Source of the DNA: Glycine soja
Lineage: Eukaryota; Streptophyta; Magnoliopsida; Fabales; Fabaceae
DNA length: 64,000 bases
Assembly (NCBI RefSeq): GCF_004193775.1
Contig: NC_041011.1
Span: 9,761,656 to 9,825,655, forward strand
Direction of reading: 5' to 3'
A model generated the notes under the pieces. That model saw only the letters and a list, made by a program, of their open reading frames with translations. It was not told where the DNA came from and searched no databases. Positions 50,706 through 63,370 of the stretch are shown here, in pieces (position 1 is the stretch's first letter; the number at the start of each line of letters is the position of its first letter). The translations under genes and the position numbers were made by a program.

Positions 50706-53654
50706 TGATTATGGTATTCTAACGTAGTCCAATAATTTCTGTAATAATTAATTTTATCATTATTATAAATAGTATTTGTCGTCGTAATTTATTTAAATTC
50801 AATTACAAAATATAATTCATACGATACTTATTTTGATTACAATTAAAAAAGGTAAATTTTATTGTAATAAATTTAATTTCAATTAGAAAATAAATTATAC
50901 TACCATTAATTTGATTAATTCTTAAAAATAATTTATACGAAACAGAAATATATTTCTATTTTATGCTGTGAAAATAAAAAACAGAAATGCACTTTCATGA
51001 GCAATATTTTTGTAAACAAATTGAACTAAAGAAAGGGCGTGCTAATAGGAATTAAGAGCGTGCCAATAACAGTGCTCATCAAAGAAATGTTGATGCCTTA
51101 ATGGCCATTGGATGATTCCACCTAATCTTGAATGGCTTTTGGGCTCAAAACCAACAGTCCAACAGAGCAAAAGAAAGAAGTAAAAATGAAGGTTAAAACT
51201 TTATACATCTCCAAAAAAAATATTGCAAACACCTTTTATTACGAAAAAGGGTAATCCATAATGTATTTTCACATTCTGGATTATTTTTTCTATAATAAAA
51301 GGGGATGTTGACCGAAATTTATTTGGAATAGGATGGAATTCTCAAAAATGAAATTAATATTAGGCTTGGGTTTAACAACAAAAAAGGTATAATTCTCCTA
51401 GACTTATATAAAATACTAATCTTTTTTGTTGAATTTGTCCCTACTAATTGCTATAGAAATTAGATGCAATAAGGTGTATTGGCAAATCTTTTTTAGATAT
51501 AATGGAGTTTCTTGAAATGGTTTGCACACCCACATGAAGCATATCGTCAATGGTAGTTTACAAAATAATGATTTCCTTAATTTTCTTTATGCATAAGGAA
51601 AGAAAGGAAGCGATTCTAATAAAAAGGATTGGTGAAGTCTATATAAATTGTTTTTTCTGCATGTAAATTGGTTATGTTTATAAACTATTTCATGTCTTTT
51701 AATGTAAAGATTTAATCTTTTCAAAGAGTCACACCTATTCATACGTATATTTTTATATAAATATAGACACATAATTTCATGAAACTACATGACTTTTCAT
51801 TAATTTTGAAAATTTCTCACACTCCCCCACCATTTTCAACATTAATTTAGTAAATCATGAATTTTAGTCATCCCAAATATTATGGTAGACAAGCTTTGAA
51901 CTAAATAATTATTATAACAAATGTGCATAATTTACACTTGTCGTTGAATGGATTAGTAGCACATTTGATAAGACCTATCACGTATCCTTTTCACGAGAGC
52001 TTTGGGAGTCAAGTTCTTAACTCCAAGAAGCAGCCCCACTTCACTCTCTTATAGGTAGACTTTATAAGAGGTTTCCTATAATAAACACTTCAACAAATAT
52101 ATGCTATAAGTACATTAACAACAAATGTTTAGCCTTTCACTTTTATTTACTTTATGATCCAAATACTTTTAAACCCTTGGAATGTATCTATGGTTAAGTA
52201 CTTGGATTCATTCTGAAAAATTTCTTTCGCATAAATCATCTACAAAATTTTGTAAAATATAAAATTAATTCATATTCCATTTATGTACACCAAAATTAAT
52301 TTGGTGCTCCTTTGATCCTTATAATAAAATCCAAATTAAAAAAATATGATTTCATCCTTGTTATAAGGTCTAATTTAAAATGTCTCTAGTATTAATTATT
52401 TGTTTCACTAAAATATCTTTAATTAAAGTTAGTTCTAGAATAAAGTGATGGTGAAAGAAATACAATTTATTAATGTTTATTAATTTTGTTGAGAGAGTAA
52501 TTTTAATCCACACATTTAGTGATAATCTAAAACTATTTGATACCTTATTTATATACATTAAAACTGATGTATTTAAAAATATACTAGAATATTTGAGAAT
52601 CATTTGACAAATTTGACTTAAAAATATACAATAAAAGTAATATATAATTATAATTCTACAGTTAGATTGATAAAAATCATATTATATATAAAATTATTAA
52701 TGGTATATATAGGAAGAGAGAGACTCTTGTGAGAATAATTGATTATTAATGTTAGAAATGAGAGCTATAATTTATTTTTATTTTATTTTTTTATAAAAAT
52801 GAGAGTTATAAATTTAAACTATACAATCATATATTGATGGTAATATTTTATTTTAATATTGATAATTTATATATGAATGTATTATCTAGATTTATAATTT
52901 TCATTTCTCACAATATAAATAATCAAGTATTCTCTCATGATGAATAACTATTTCTATATAATCAACATGTGGTTAGTATTTAGTTATGTATCTAATTGAT
53001 TAAGGATATAAAATGTTAACTTTGTGAACTTAGTATTTTAACAAATATGTATAGGTATAAGGGGTTTAACTCAAACTGGTTAAAGATAATGTATAAGTGT
53101 TGGAAATTCCTTGGTCAACATAGTTTAATTTCATTAGGATTTTCTAAAAGGTTAAAATATCAAATAACTCAAATTGATATTAAAAAGGGGTAAACTCAGA
53201 ATTAATAATATTGTATTGGGTACAAAATTAGAATTGAAAAGTGAAATTGCACTCTCATTAAGCAAAGAAGAAGAATAATATTGAGAGTGTTGAAAAGGAG
53301 ATAAAGTTCAACGGATTATAACAAGCAAAGCATAGAGCTGTCTGAAGTCTGAATTCTGAAGTCCGAACTGCGTCACAAACAGAAAAGAAAGATGGACTTG
53401 GATTTGGAATCAAAGTGAGGAATATGATTTATTCGAACAGCTAGCCGGCATTTCGGGCCATAGACGCTTTTAAATCAAATAATCATCCATCCATTTAGCA
53501 CGGCATTTCTACTTTATAATTAGTCGAAGTATGATGAAGCCTCAGCCTTATTGATCATGACGTGCAACTATATAACTACACAACAGTTAAGATTTTCTCT
53601 ATGCAAATATATACATCTAGGAATGAATTATTATCACCTCTTTTTATTTTTTAT
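50706..53654. other. AT-rich intergenic DNA with probable retroelement debris
   Basis: At about 51,815-52,260, CTCACACTCCCCCACCATTT and following text resemble the polypurine-tract side of minus-strand copia elements like the one at 57,386. Ends cannot be set. Nothing else was seen. Confidence 0.4.
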
Positions 53655-53900
53655 TTTGCTTAAATATGTTTTTAGCCCCGATATATATCTGACTTTTTCG
53701 TTTGATTCTTAATAAAAAAAAATTTCAAATTAGATCACTAATATTTTAAAAGCTTTGTCCGATGTCTTTGTCATTAATCGAAATTCATTAATTACTTATA
53801 TGACCGTTAATCGAACATGTAGGTATGTCCCGTGTGATGCGATGTCACGTGTAATTTTTGTCTAACTAAAATTACACATAGAATTTTTTTTAAAAAAAAA
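53655..53900. repeat. One end of a legume MITE-like repeat
   Basis: It begins AAATATGTTTTTAGCCCCGA, the same end type as the right end of the element at 284-494. No matching opposite end was found, so it is truncated or fused with other sequence. Confidence 0.4.
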
Positions 53901-54034
53901 AAGTAAAACAACATCGTTCTTCTTCTTCACAGTAGGAACAACCACCAGTGTCACAAGTCAAGAACCAAACTTTCTACCACCGCCAAACCCAAACGACAAA
54001 AGGGTGCTTGCATTCACATTCAATGATCTCAACG

Positions 54035-54330
54035 ATGAAGTGTCCATTGTCACCATTAGCGATCAGTGACGACGTAAAGAACAGGAAGATGAAAAAGAAG
54101 GCAAAGGCAGTGGAAAACAATGATGACATGGAGCGCGTGGAGGGGCTGGTGTGTTTCCACAACAACCTTCTGTTTGAGGTGTTGAAGCACGTGGACGCAC
54201 GGATGCTTGCAATGTCAGGGTGCGTGAACAAGCAGTAGCACAAGACGACATAGGACGAGAGGCTCTAGGAATTGATCTGCACAAAGTAGTGGCAAACACT
54301 GATTGCAGTTTCTCTCGATTTTGCACAGGT
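54035..54330 (+). pseudogene. GID2/SLY1-like F-box pseudogene
   Basis: From ATG 54,035: MKCPLSPLAISDDVKNRKMK, then an F-box (VEGLVCFHNNLLFEVLKHVD, ARMLAMSGCVNKQ), stop, HKTT, stop, DERL, stop, ELICTK, stop, W. GID2-like proteins read KQWHKTAQDERLWELICTKQW here, so TAG replaces Trp, Gln, Trp and Gln. The first stop is at 54,236-54,238. After the last W a one-base frame change leads to NTDC, then homology ends. GID2 is the SCF subunit that targets DELLA repressors in gibberellin signalling; this copy lacks the conserved C-terminal LGGFRRL region and cannot do so. No introns appear in the remaining part. Confidence 0.82.
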
Positions 54331-54777
54331 CAGAACGAGAGAGCGCATTACCAAACCCCCCAAAGAACACGTTCACTCTCGATTTTACCTTGCAAACTGT
54401 GATTTTTCTGCAGTTTCTTTCACCCTTTAACTCTGACCTTTCTTGAAACGATTTTGGCTTTTATCAACTTCTTATTGAAACCCTTCCTCAGTCTTCTACC
54501 ATTTTCCAAAGTTCTTAAAAATCGACGCTTCTTTACAAGTCTTTCTGAACATTCTGTTTCCTTCCTCCAAGTAGCATCTTGTTTTTCTGAACATTCTGTT
54601 TCCTTTAGTCCATTTGGGTTTGATTGCTTTGTGTTGTTCCTCAGGGAAGGAGGGGCCTATAGGGGTTAAACTTACAGATGAATCCTAATCTTCTATTTTT
54701 TTTTAATTTTAATTTAATTAAAAATCTTTTATTTTTTTAATTTTAATTTAATGAAAATATAATGTCATCTCAGACTG
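54331..54777. other. Spacer with short duplications
   Basis: CTGAACATTCTGTTTCCTT occurs twice (54,545 and 54,587). ATTTTAATTTAAT phrases repeat at 54,703 and 54,739. No gene. Confidence 0.5.
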
Positions 54778-55579
54778 CGGCAAATTGACCCAACTAGGCC
54801 CCTTTTAGAAATTTATTCCCAAAAGGGGGCTGTTTTGAAACTTTTTCCTAGGGGGGTCTGTTTCTGGAGGGGACTTGCTAATGGAGTTGGCGAGTTGGGC
54901 ACGTGGCGACACCTGGTGGACTCGCCAGTGGAGTTGGCGAGTTGTTGTCCACATGACGGGTCCCGCCATTCGTACTGGCGAAATGCTTTTTTATGGAAAA
55001 ACTTTTTTTAACTTCAACCGGGTATAACTTTTGATAGGAATGTCCGTTTGAGGCCCATAATATGTCAAAATGCTCGAAATTGAATGAAGAATCCCTTGGC
55101 AAATTTCCAAAGGGGATTTGGTCAATTCATGTTTCCAAAAAATGGATTTAAGATTGAACCACCCATTTTTTTTAATCTTAAATCCTATTTTTGAGCTACT
55201 TAGAGGCATTTTTTGGAAAAATAAGTTGACCAAGTCCCCTTCGGGAATTTGCCAAGGGATTCTTCATTCAATTTTGAGCATTTTGACATATTATGGGCCT
55301 CAAACGGACATTCCTATCAAAAGTTATACCCGTTTGAAGTTTAAAAAAAATTTTCCGTAAAAAAACATTTCGCCAGTACGAATGGCGGGACCCGCCACGT
55401 GGACAGCATCTCGCCAACTCCACTGACGAGTCCACCAGGTGCTGCCACGTGTCCAACTCGCCAACTCCATTGACGAGTCCCTCCAGAAACAGACCCCCCA
55501 GGAAAAAGTTTCAAAACAGCCCCCTTTTGGGAATAAATTTCTAAATGGGGCCTAGTTTGGTCAATTTGCCCTCAGACTA
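54769..55579. mobile_element. Foldback element, 793 bp, with near-identical arms and 9-bp flanking repeat
   Basis: The left arm (54,779 to about 55,155) and right arm (about 55,200-55,570) are inverted copies of about 370 bp, roughly nine in ten bases identical, with a loop near 50 bp. The ends are GGCAAATTGACC and GGTCAATTTGCC. Flanks CTCAGACTG (54,769-54,777) and CTCAGACTA (55,571-55,579) match at 8 of 9, fitting a MULE-type duplication. The arms contain a repeated GGAGTTGGCGAGTTG phrase and CACGTGGC boxes and are GC-rich for this window. Transcripts across it would form a long hairpin, a possible siRNA source (inference). Open frames over the arms are not genes. Confidence 0.88.
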
Positions 55580-57380
55580 CACCACAGACTGCACCAGACT
55601 AACTTAAATATAAATTTATTCTTTACACTTTTATTCGATAAACAATACTTAAAAAGTCTAATTTAGTTTCTTTAAAAGTCAAATATGATCTAAAAGCTTA
55701 CTATTTGATTATATATATATGAAATGTATCAAATGAAAAATACAATTTAAAATGAGATGAGAATAATTAATTTTAATTGTTAGAATATATTTTAAAAAAA
55801 TTAATGACTAAGATTAAAATTCCAATATTTAATTCATCATGATAATAAAAAGAGAAGAAAATGAGTGAAAGTGATAAGTTTAATTCCCCCACTAATAAAA
55901 AAAACTAACAAATTAATATTTATCGATAAATAATATAAAATCCACGTAACCTGACATATCATGATAAGTTCAAAAACCCATTGATTTAATATATGGCTAA
56001 TACATATCTGCTGCCTATATTCAATATTCTTCTTCAATTTCTATGTAAATATTCCTCAATTTATTTATATATTATTTCATAAATAATACATGTAGATGCA
56101 TAAACTAGCTATAAAATAATTTTAGTGACGACCTTCTTGTTAAAAGTTAAAACTATATAAAGACTATCACGTAGAAGAATCTTTTTTTTTTTTTACTATT
56201 TTAAAAGGGATGTTAGACTCGTTAGTCATTCATCTTTTTGTTTCTATCAATTTTTTTTATTACAAAAGTAAGATCTAGTGCGAAAAGATAGATCGTGAAC
56301 TAAAGTGCAAGCAAAGCAATTTAGCTACCTAGCTACTGGCTTCACTGAATAAATTTCTTCGCAGAATTTAGTTGCTGTATTTCTCTCTCTCTTCCTCTTA
56401 ATTTTATTTTCCAGCCAAATTCATCAAACATGAACTCATCACTAGCTCCATTTGTTTCTTGAGAAAAAAAATGTCAACGAAAAATAAATGGAAATTAATG
56501 ACAAGCGAGAGTTAAATGTGGATATGGGGTCAGCACAAAGACACATGAGGCTTATAAATAGAGTACTTTAATACTTATAATTAGATGATTATATAAAAAG
56601 TTGATATTCTTTTTTATCTTTAATTATAATTTTTTTTAAAAATTATTTGTGCCTTTTTGTAAGATCATTTTTTAATTTTTAGATACATTAATTTTTTTCT
56701 ATATATTCTTACTTAGTTATTTTTCTTAAAACATTAATGAACAATAAGTGGATAAAAAGAAAAGAATAATTTTAAAATTAATAATATAAATAATTAATAA
56801 ATTTAATATAAAAATTATTTTTTTAAAGAGTCATATAATTAGGTATGAGAGAAAAAAGTAATATTAATATATAACTTTTTTTCTCTATTAGTGCTAACTC
56901 AAACGTTTACTTTGAGTCGTCGCGATGACTGCATAAAGTGGAATCCCATCGTGTTAACCGAGCTACGTACGTGGCTATGCAAAGAAGAGGAAACCAAAAA
57001 GCTTGCGCGGAACTCACGCGATATGCTTGCCTTGCAAAGTTCATCCGTAGATCGAATATCAACACCCTCTTCACGTTGTTGATTATATTTAGATTATTCT
57101 TTTATTAATTTGTTGGAATATAAGTAACATTTTCATTTTATGTTAAATTATTTCAAGCAGGCTTGTGTCTTATTTGGCACGTTATGACATTATCAATTTA
57201 GATTATGCGTTCAGACTTCAGGGTGTTACTTTTAACTTTCAAAGTGCTCTGGATTTATTTTTTTGAAAAATGTTAATTTTTTTAGAAATATTAGTTGAAA
57301 TAATTTAAATTCGTGATATTTTTTCTCTTTTTTTCTTCATCTTTTTTAATTATTTGATCAAATTTATATCTCCTAAGTAT
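55580..57380. other. AT-rich intergenic DNA, no gene seen
   Basis: A less AT-rich patch at about 56,890-57,085 has an open frame (LCKEEETKKLARNSRDMLAL) with no family recognised. It may be a gene fragment or chance. Confidence 0.5.
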
Positions 57381-57385
57381 TTTAT

Positions 57386-57984
57386 GTTAGAAAATAAAAT
57401 AAAAAATAAATAAATACGAAGAAGATGCACAATCTTGAATTAAATAATAAAATAAATTTAATTGACCGCACATGAATAATGCATTATAATATACAATAAA
57501 CGAAAAAATAAATTAAGGGAAGAAAGATATAACCTGGGTTGAAGCGCGTAAACGCTATCCTTAGAGAGAAAATGGTCCACTGCACTCGTAGTAAAATTTG
57601 ATTGCGCTCCTCTCCCAAGATACGACAACCCATTGGTTCCGATCGTGTGCAACGAAAGGATCTCTGAACCTTCTGAACATAAAAGCTCTTACTCTCACAA
57701 AAATAAGTTTTTTTATAGGAATAAAAAGAGACAATTTGTTGGGAGAAAGAAACAAGACGCTCTGTGTCTCTTTTAGGAAAGAGGAAAGAGATATATATAG
57801 GCATTTTTGCAACAACAAAATATGACCGTTGAAAACTAACCTATAATTGTCACAACAAACGTAACAAACTAGTTGACTCATTAAAACAAAATCTTAAGAA
57901 AATCTAAAATAAATATTTTATTTTATAAAATAGAATTAATATATATTTATAAATTTTAAATTAAAACATAAATATTTACCAACA
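57386..57984 (-). repeat. 3-prime LTR of the deleted copia element
   Basis: It is 599 bp and pairs with 60,455-61,095. A TATA-like stretch, TATATATCTCTTTCC on the minus strand (about 57,785-57,800), is present. Antisense-looking open frames inside both LTRs are shared by-products. Confidence 0.9.
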
Positions 57985-58614
57985 TTCCCCCACATAATTT
58001 AAAATTTTAAAATATATTTTCTAAAAAATAATTTGTATAAAAACATAAGAGAAAGAACATGTGATATTGTATTTCGGTATAAGGAACCTTTCGGGTTTGA
58101 GCCTTATACCTAGTGTTTATGAACTTCCATCCGAGAAAAATGTAGTGACTTGATTGTCTTGAACTACATATTCTTTAACCGAACTTTAGTACAAAACCCC
58201 TACAATATTGACGTTCAATTATGTTCTAATCAGTGGTAGCGCGTTATATGGCCTTGCGCTTGTATCTTGTTTCATGAGTGTCACTTAGAGATTAGCCCAT
58301 ATCTCACAGTGGCGGCTCCACCACCACACTCACTAGGTGAATCCTCAAAGAGTGGGTTGTGACCCCTACCTCTACAATAATTGTCATCGGATTCATTAAG
58401 AGGTATTTTTTTTTTACCAAAAATACACACATATAAATACCTCAATCTCAATATTGCCACAATTTATAATACACCTCGTCATAAGAATGAGAAACGGAAC
58501 AACTCCGCCAAATTTTATTTTGGTGTACTTTAGTCAACAAATAATTTTGTTGTTACCCATTGAACTCCATTCATGGGATCACCAATCACACGGAGACGGG
58601 TGTCCATTGTTGTA

Positions 58615-59494
58615 ACTAAATAATGGGCTTTAGTCCCATTTCCCTCGACGACTCAAGTACTTGTTGACGCGCCAACCCTTTTGTAAGCGGATCCGCAATA
58701 TTATTTTCTGACCTGACAAAGTCAAGAGAAATGACACCACGAGAAATCAAATTTCTTATAGACTTATGTCTCACTCTTAAGTGTCTTCTTTTTTCATTAA
58801 AATTTTGCTTGTCACTTTAGATATAACAATTTGACTATCTCAATGCATTGGAATTGGAGGTATACGGTTATTTAACAATGACAAATAACATAATACATTT
58901 TTAAGAAATTCAGCCTCACTAGTAGCAGTATTTAACACAATAATTTTTGCTTTCATGTGAAATAATAATTTGTCTAGTAGATTTTCATGATATTGCACAA
59001 CTAGCTAAAGCAAAGACATAACCACTTGTCAATTTTATTTCATCAAAATCAGAACTTCAATTTTGTATCACTAAATCTCTCAATTACTTTCCAATCTATC
59101 GTGCAATATCAGACGGGCCTAGAGAAGTTTGTCAAATGCAACAAAGAACCTATACTTTGAGAATATTTATGTGAAGAAATTCCTTTACTCAAATTTTTCT
59201 TTAACTTGATGGATGAGTCATAATGAGTGAAAGCATGTTTCACATCAAAATAATTAAACTTCTTCAATAGCTTTTCAACATAATAAGACTGGGTAAAAGT
59301 CATGCCATCATTTTTTTTATAAGCTTAATTCCCAAAATTACATCTACTTGACCAAGGTCTTTTATGTCAAAGTTTCTAAACAATAAGGACTTCACATCAT
59401 TTATGAAATGCATATTACTACCAAATATCAATATGTCATCCAGATACAAACATAAAATGATACATCCCTTATCATCAAATTGTTTCACATACAC
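58615..59494 (-). pseudogene. Copia pol remnant: end of reverse transcriptase and RNase H
   Basis: The minus strand gives CLYLDDILIFGSN (YLDD active site), DIKDLGQVDVILGIKLIKK, a frame change in an 8-A/T run near 59,310, then TFTQSYYVEKLLKKFNYFDV and YSQSIGSLLHLTN. Further on, broken frames contain RNase H text ending ENNIADPLTKGLARQQ and REMGLKP. Several stops lie between. It is dead and cannot supply replication functions. Confidence 0.85.
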
Positions 59495-60454
59495 ACATTT
59501 ATCATTATCATTAATTTAAAAATCATACAAAAGAATAACTTAATCAAACTTTTGTGTCAATGCTTTGGAGCTTGTTTCAAACCATACAAAGATTTAACAA
59601 TTTATTTTTTAAGGAAAAAGATTTTCAAAGAAAGTGACATCTCTAGATTGCATAATAGTAACATTAGAAATTTCAGTCACTTCTGAATTAACAACTAAGA
59701 ATCTATAAGTAGTATTATATAAAAAATATCCAACAAAATACAATTAACATTTTTTTTCAATATTCCTTTTCTTATTAATAAGAATGTTAACCTTTACTAG
59801 ACTCCCCCACACTTCAAGATATTTCATATTTGATTTTTTTTCTCCATATCTCATAAAGATTTTTTTTATAAAAAAATATAAGATACCATATCAAGAAAAT
59901 GACATACAAAATATAAAGTTTCACTCAAGTGTTCATTTTATTGCTTTGTGTGTTGTATTTTCACATGTTTATTATTATTATAGCAAGAAGTTACATATAC
60001 AGAGGCAACCAGTCACTAACGTGTAACAACAAAATATTTACAACAATAACGTTAAAAAACAGAAAATAAAAATCTAACAAACTTCCTAACATTAAATATT
60101 TGTAATGTTCACAAAGGAAATTGACCAAGTAAAACATTGCTTCCTAACATATAGGAATGAAAATTAGTGGGATGCTTTTAGTTTTTCACATAAACTAATT
60201 CTAAAAACATTTTATCTTTAAAACCATCATTAATAAAGAAAATATATTTTAATAATAAATTTCAAATTATAAGAAAATATTTTTCAACATTCTCACACTA
60301 ATTTAAAAATTTTAAAAAAATGAAATAATATAAAAAAGCATTTTTAATGGAGCATAAAGACTCAATGTATCCATTATACACATTTTGATAAAACAGGATG
60401 CTACCGCAAAAAAGACTATACAAGGAGAAAGTATAAAGATTTTCTCTCTAAGAC

Positions 60455-61095
60455 TGTTAGAAAATAAAATAAAAATAAAAGAAATAAATACGAAGAAGAT
60501 GCACAGTCTTGAATTAAATAACAAAATAATAGTAGCAAAATAAATTTAATTGACAGCACATGAATAACACATTATAACATACAATAAGTGAAAAAATAAA
60601 TTAGGGAAAGAAATATATAGTCTGGGTTGAAGCGCGTAAACGCTATCCTTAGAGAGAAAACACCCCACTGCATTGATAGGAAAAAATTTGATTGTGCTCC
60701 TCTTCCAAGATACGACAACCTGTTGGTTCCGATCGTGTGCAGCGAAAGGATCCCCGAACCTTCTGAACACCAATGCTCTTGCTCTCACAAAAATAAGTTT
60801 TTTTATAAGAAAAGAAAGAGACAAATTGTTGGGAGAAAGAGACCAAATGTTGCTTTGCTCTGTGTCTCTTCTAGAAAAGAAGAAAGAGTTATATAGGCAT
60901 TCTTGCAACAACAAAATATGATCATTGGAAATATGATCGTTGGAAACCAACCTACAATTGTCACAACAAACGTAACAAACTAGTTGACCCATTAAAACAA
61001 AATCTTAAAAAAATCTAAAATAAATATTTTAGTTTATAAAATAGAATTAATATATATTTATAAATTTTAAATTAAAATACAAATATTTACCAACA
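60455..61095 (-). repeat. 5-prime LTR of the deleted copia element
   Basis: It is 641 bp with the same ends as the 3-prime LTR; small insertions (for example near 60,525) explain the extra length. Just inside it (60,290-60,330), ACATTCTCACACTAATTTAA resembles the polypurine side of the 3-prime LTR, hinting at an earlier nested or rearranged copy. Confidence 0.9.
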
Positions 61096-61100
61096 TTTTA

Positions 61101-62635
61101 CACCCTTCTTTAATCACTGAATCCAACTTATATCTAGTAACTATTCTAAATTTGATAAAAGTTAAATCATGAACATAATTTAAGGCCAAGATCCATAATG
61201 TTCAATGCTACTATTCTTATTGGTTTATCTTTTCATTAATAGTGATATATTTTTTTAAAAGTTTTCAATAATGATAGTTACTAACGAGCTTTCTTGCACC
61301 AACTTACTTAGAATATTAGATTCACCACGGGATCCCCATAACTTGTTTTTCTTTACTCCTTTGATCTAGCATGTAAAATTTGTGCCTTGTTGTGATCAGT
61401 TTCTTAATAAAAATTTAATTTGCTCATTAAAAAATGCCTCTCTTTTTTTTTTAGCCTAATCTTTTTATCAAAATACTTATTTTGTCCTACTTAAAAATCA
61501 CATATATTCTTTAACTCATTGAATTAAAGATTAATCTTATTTATGATTCACAACTGTTGCTGACTTGAAATTTTTTTATATACGATACATATTAAAGACA
61601 TTTTTTATTTAATATATCATTTTTACTCTCTGAACAAAATAATCACATGAATCTCCACCCAAATAAAAGAAAAACTGTAAACACTTGTTTCAACTTTCAA
61701 CTTGACCACGTGATCAGATTCATGAAACATTTAATTGTTTCCTTTTCTAGCAGATACCAATGCAGATAACCTCAAAATAAAAACACCCAATATAATCTTC
61801 ACATTTGAACGAATCTTTTCTCGATTTAATTTGTTTAATTAATTTGGCAATATTTTTTTAGAAAAATAGTTTAATATACAGTTTTAATTAATTAGAGATT
61901 TGATGCAATAAAAAATTTAATTAGAGATTTGATGACTTTTTTTTACCAATTAGGGGTAAAAAAATTTCTTATTTTCCGATCGAGGGTATATTTTAAAAAA
62001 TTATCCAAAACGGGATAAGTCGTAACCTCAGAAGTTGTAACACCTGTTATGATTTGTTATTTTTTTAACTGAAGTCGTAAAAATATTTACTACTTCAGTG
62101 CGAATCTTAATTTTTTTTACGACTTTAAAGTCGTATTTTTTTTTTAAACAGAAGTTGTATTTTTTTACGACTTTCAAATCGTAAAACTATTTTATTCTTT
62201 TTTTTTTAATTTTTAAAGGTTTTAGAGTCTTAAAAACTGCTTTTTTACTATTTGTAGACATATTTTTGTGTTGTTAACTTTTTTTTTTCTTTTTGTAAAT
62301 CTGTTTTTTCTTTTAAATTTAATATTGTTTATGGTTTTATTTTTATTTTAAATAAAAAATTTATAAAAATATATTTAAATATATGATAAATAATATTAAG
62401 TTGATTTTATTAGTATATTTGTTGTGATTTTATTTGATATGCTATTATTTTATTTTAACATTTTATTATTTAAAACATGTTATATATATTTTTAATATAG
62501 TTTACTTTAAATTTTTTTATTTAAAGTTTAAATAATCTATCAATACAAATTAAAAATAACATAATTAATACATTAATATAAAACACACAATACAAATGAA
62601 ACAAAAACATAAAAATTACAAGTTATTTTAGTCAT
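61101..62635. other. AT-rich intergenic DNA with a short palindromic repeat patch
   Basis: At 61,995-62,190 variants of AAGTCGTAA, CAGAAGTTGTA and ACGACTTTAAAGTCGT recur in both orientations. The patch is probably subterminal repeat of a decayed transposon; no ends found. No gene. Confidence 0.4.
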
Positions 62636-63178
62636 GTACTTGTTTGTATGAACAGTTAGTCCGATTATGTTTTTCACTTCTACATAATGAGCATTTCTTA
62701 GGCCTATTTGAAATTGGTTCATCTATCTCATTATGTATTCAAGTAGTGGTCGGTCTGCCTGATGTTTGTCATCGTTTCGAAGGATCAGACATAAAATACG
62801 GACCTAAATATTGAGGCCATGTGTCTTCACTTCCAAGGGAATGAAAATGATGTTGATAAACTTTGAAAATGTTTTCCGACTTGTATACAAGGTCAACAAA
62901 GTCATCATAATTTAAATTGCAAAAAGCACACGCTGCAATTGCATGCGAGCAAGGTAGTTGAAGTGCTTGAAATTGTCCACAATCACACGACCATTCATTT
63001 AATTTGACCGTGCATGCCATTGCTCGTCGACCAAGTCGCGTATTTGCAATTTCTTGAACCACAAATTCCCCTGTTTCTCGAACATACATGCGAACATAAT
63101 GCGAGGTAGCAATGTGTTGATTTTCTTGCATCATGACATATACGTCTTCGAAGTACCTATGCCCTGTGTTGTAACAAT
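62636..63178 (-). pseudogene. C-terminal part of a MuDR-type MULE transposase, broken
   Basis: The minus strand reads NYCYNTGHRYFEDVYVMMQE, then the SWIM zinc finger WSCDCGQFQALQLPCSHAIA (C-x-C..C-x-H), YKSENIFKVYQHHFHSLGSE, DPSKR, a TGA (62,771-62,769), QTSGRPTTT, a second TGA, and a zinc knuckle KKCSLCRSEKHNRTNC. This is the tail of the MuDR/Jittery-like class, unlike the OTU-type MULE at the left edge. Both stops stand where Arg (CGA) is usual. Catalytic domains are missing; upstream sequence is replaced at about 63,200 by copia LTR sequence, which may have inserted into it. Confidence 0.83.
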
Positions 63179-63370
63179 AGTTTATGGCAAACCGAAAAAA
63201 TTACTGGCTGAGTCGCAGACATTGTCGCTTTCTTTAAGACATTTCATGGCACTGCCAAAAAATGTGCAAGAAGACTATCAACCATGAAGTCCCCAAGATA
63301 AAACAGCCCAGATCACTGTATAAGATTCCCACTGCACTGAGGGAACCTTTTCTAGAATTACACCCTCTTG

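Larger units (their letters stand above)
57381..61100 (-). mobile_element. Deleted Ty1-copia element with both LTRs and TTTTA duplication
   Basis: The element (57,386-61,095, 3,710 bp) is flanked by TTTTA on both sides (57,381-57,385 and 61,096-61,100). On the minus strand, LTRs run TGTTGGTAAATATTT to TTTTCTAACA. A polypurine tract ATGTGGGGGAA abuts the 3-prime LTR (57,985-57,995). The internal 2.47 kb keeps only the end of reverse transcriptase and RNase H; gag, protease and integrase are gone. The two LTRs differ by many substitutions and indels, so the insertion is old. The sequence after the 5-prime LTR is GTCTTAGAGAG rather than the usual TGGTATCAGAGC. Confidence 0.92.

Noticed and set aside
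54878..55456. Open frames over the foldback arms
   Set aside because: Mirror frames in inverted arms with no homology; explained by the repeat.
57484..57881. Minus- and plus-strand open frames in the copia LTRs, repeated at 60,546-60,992
   Set aside because: Same frames recur because the LTRs are copies; no domain, and LTRs are noncoding.
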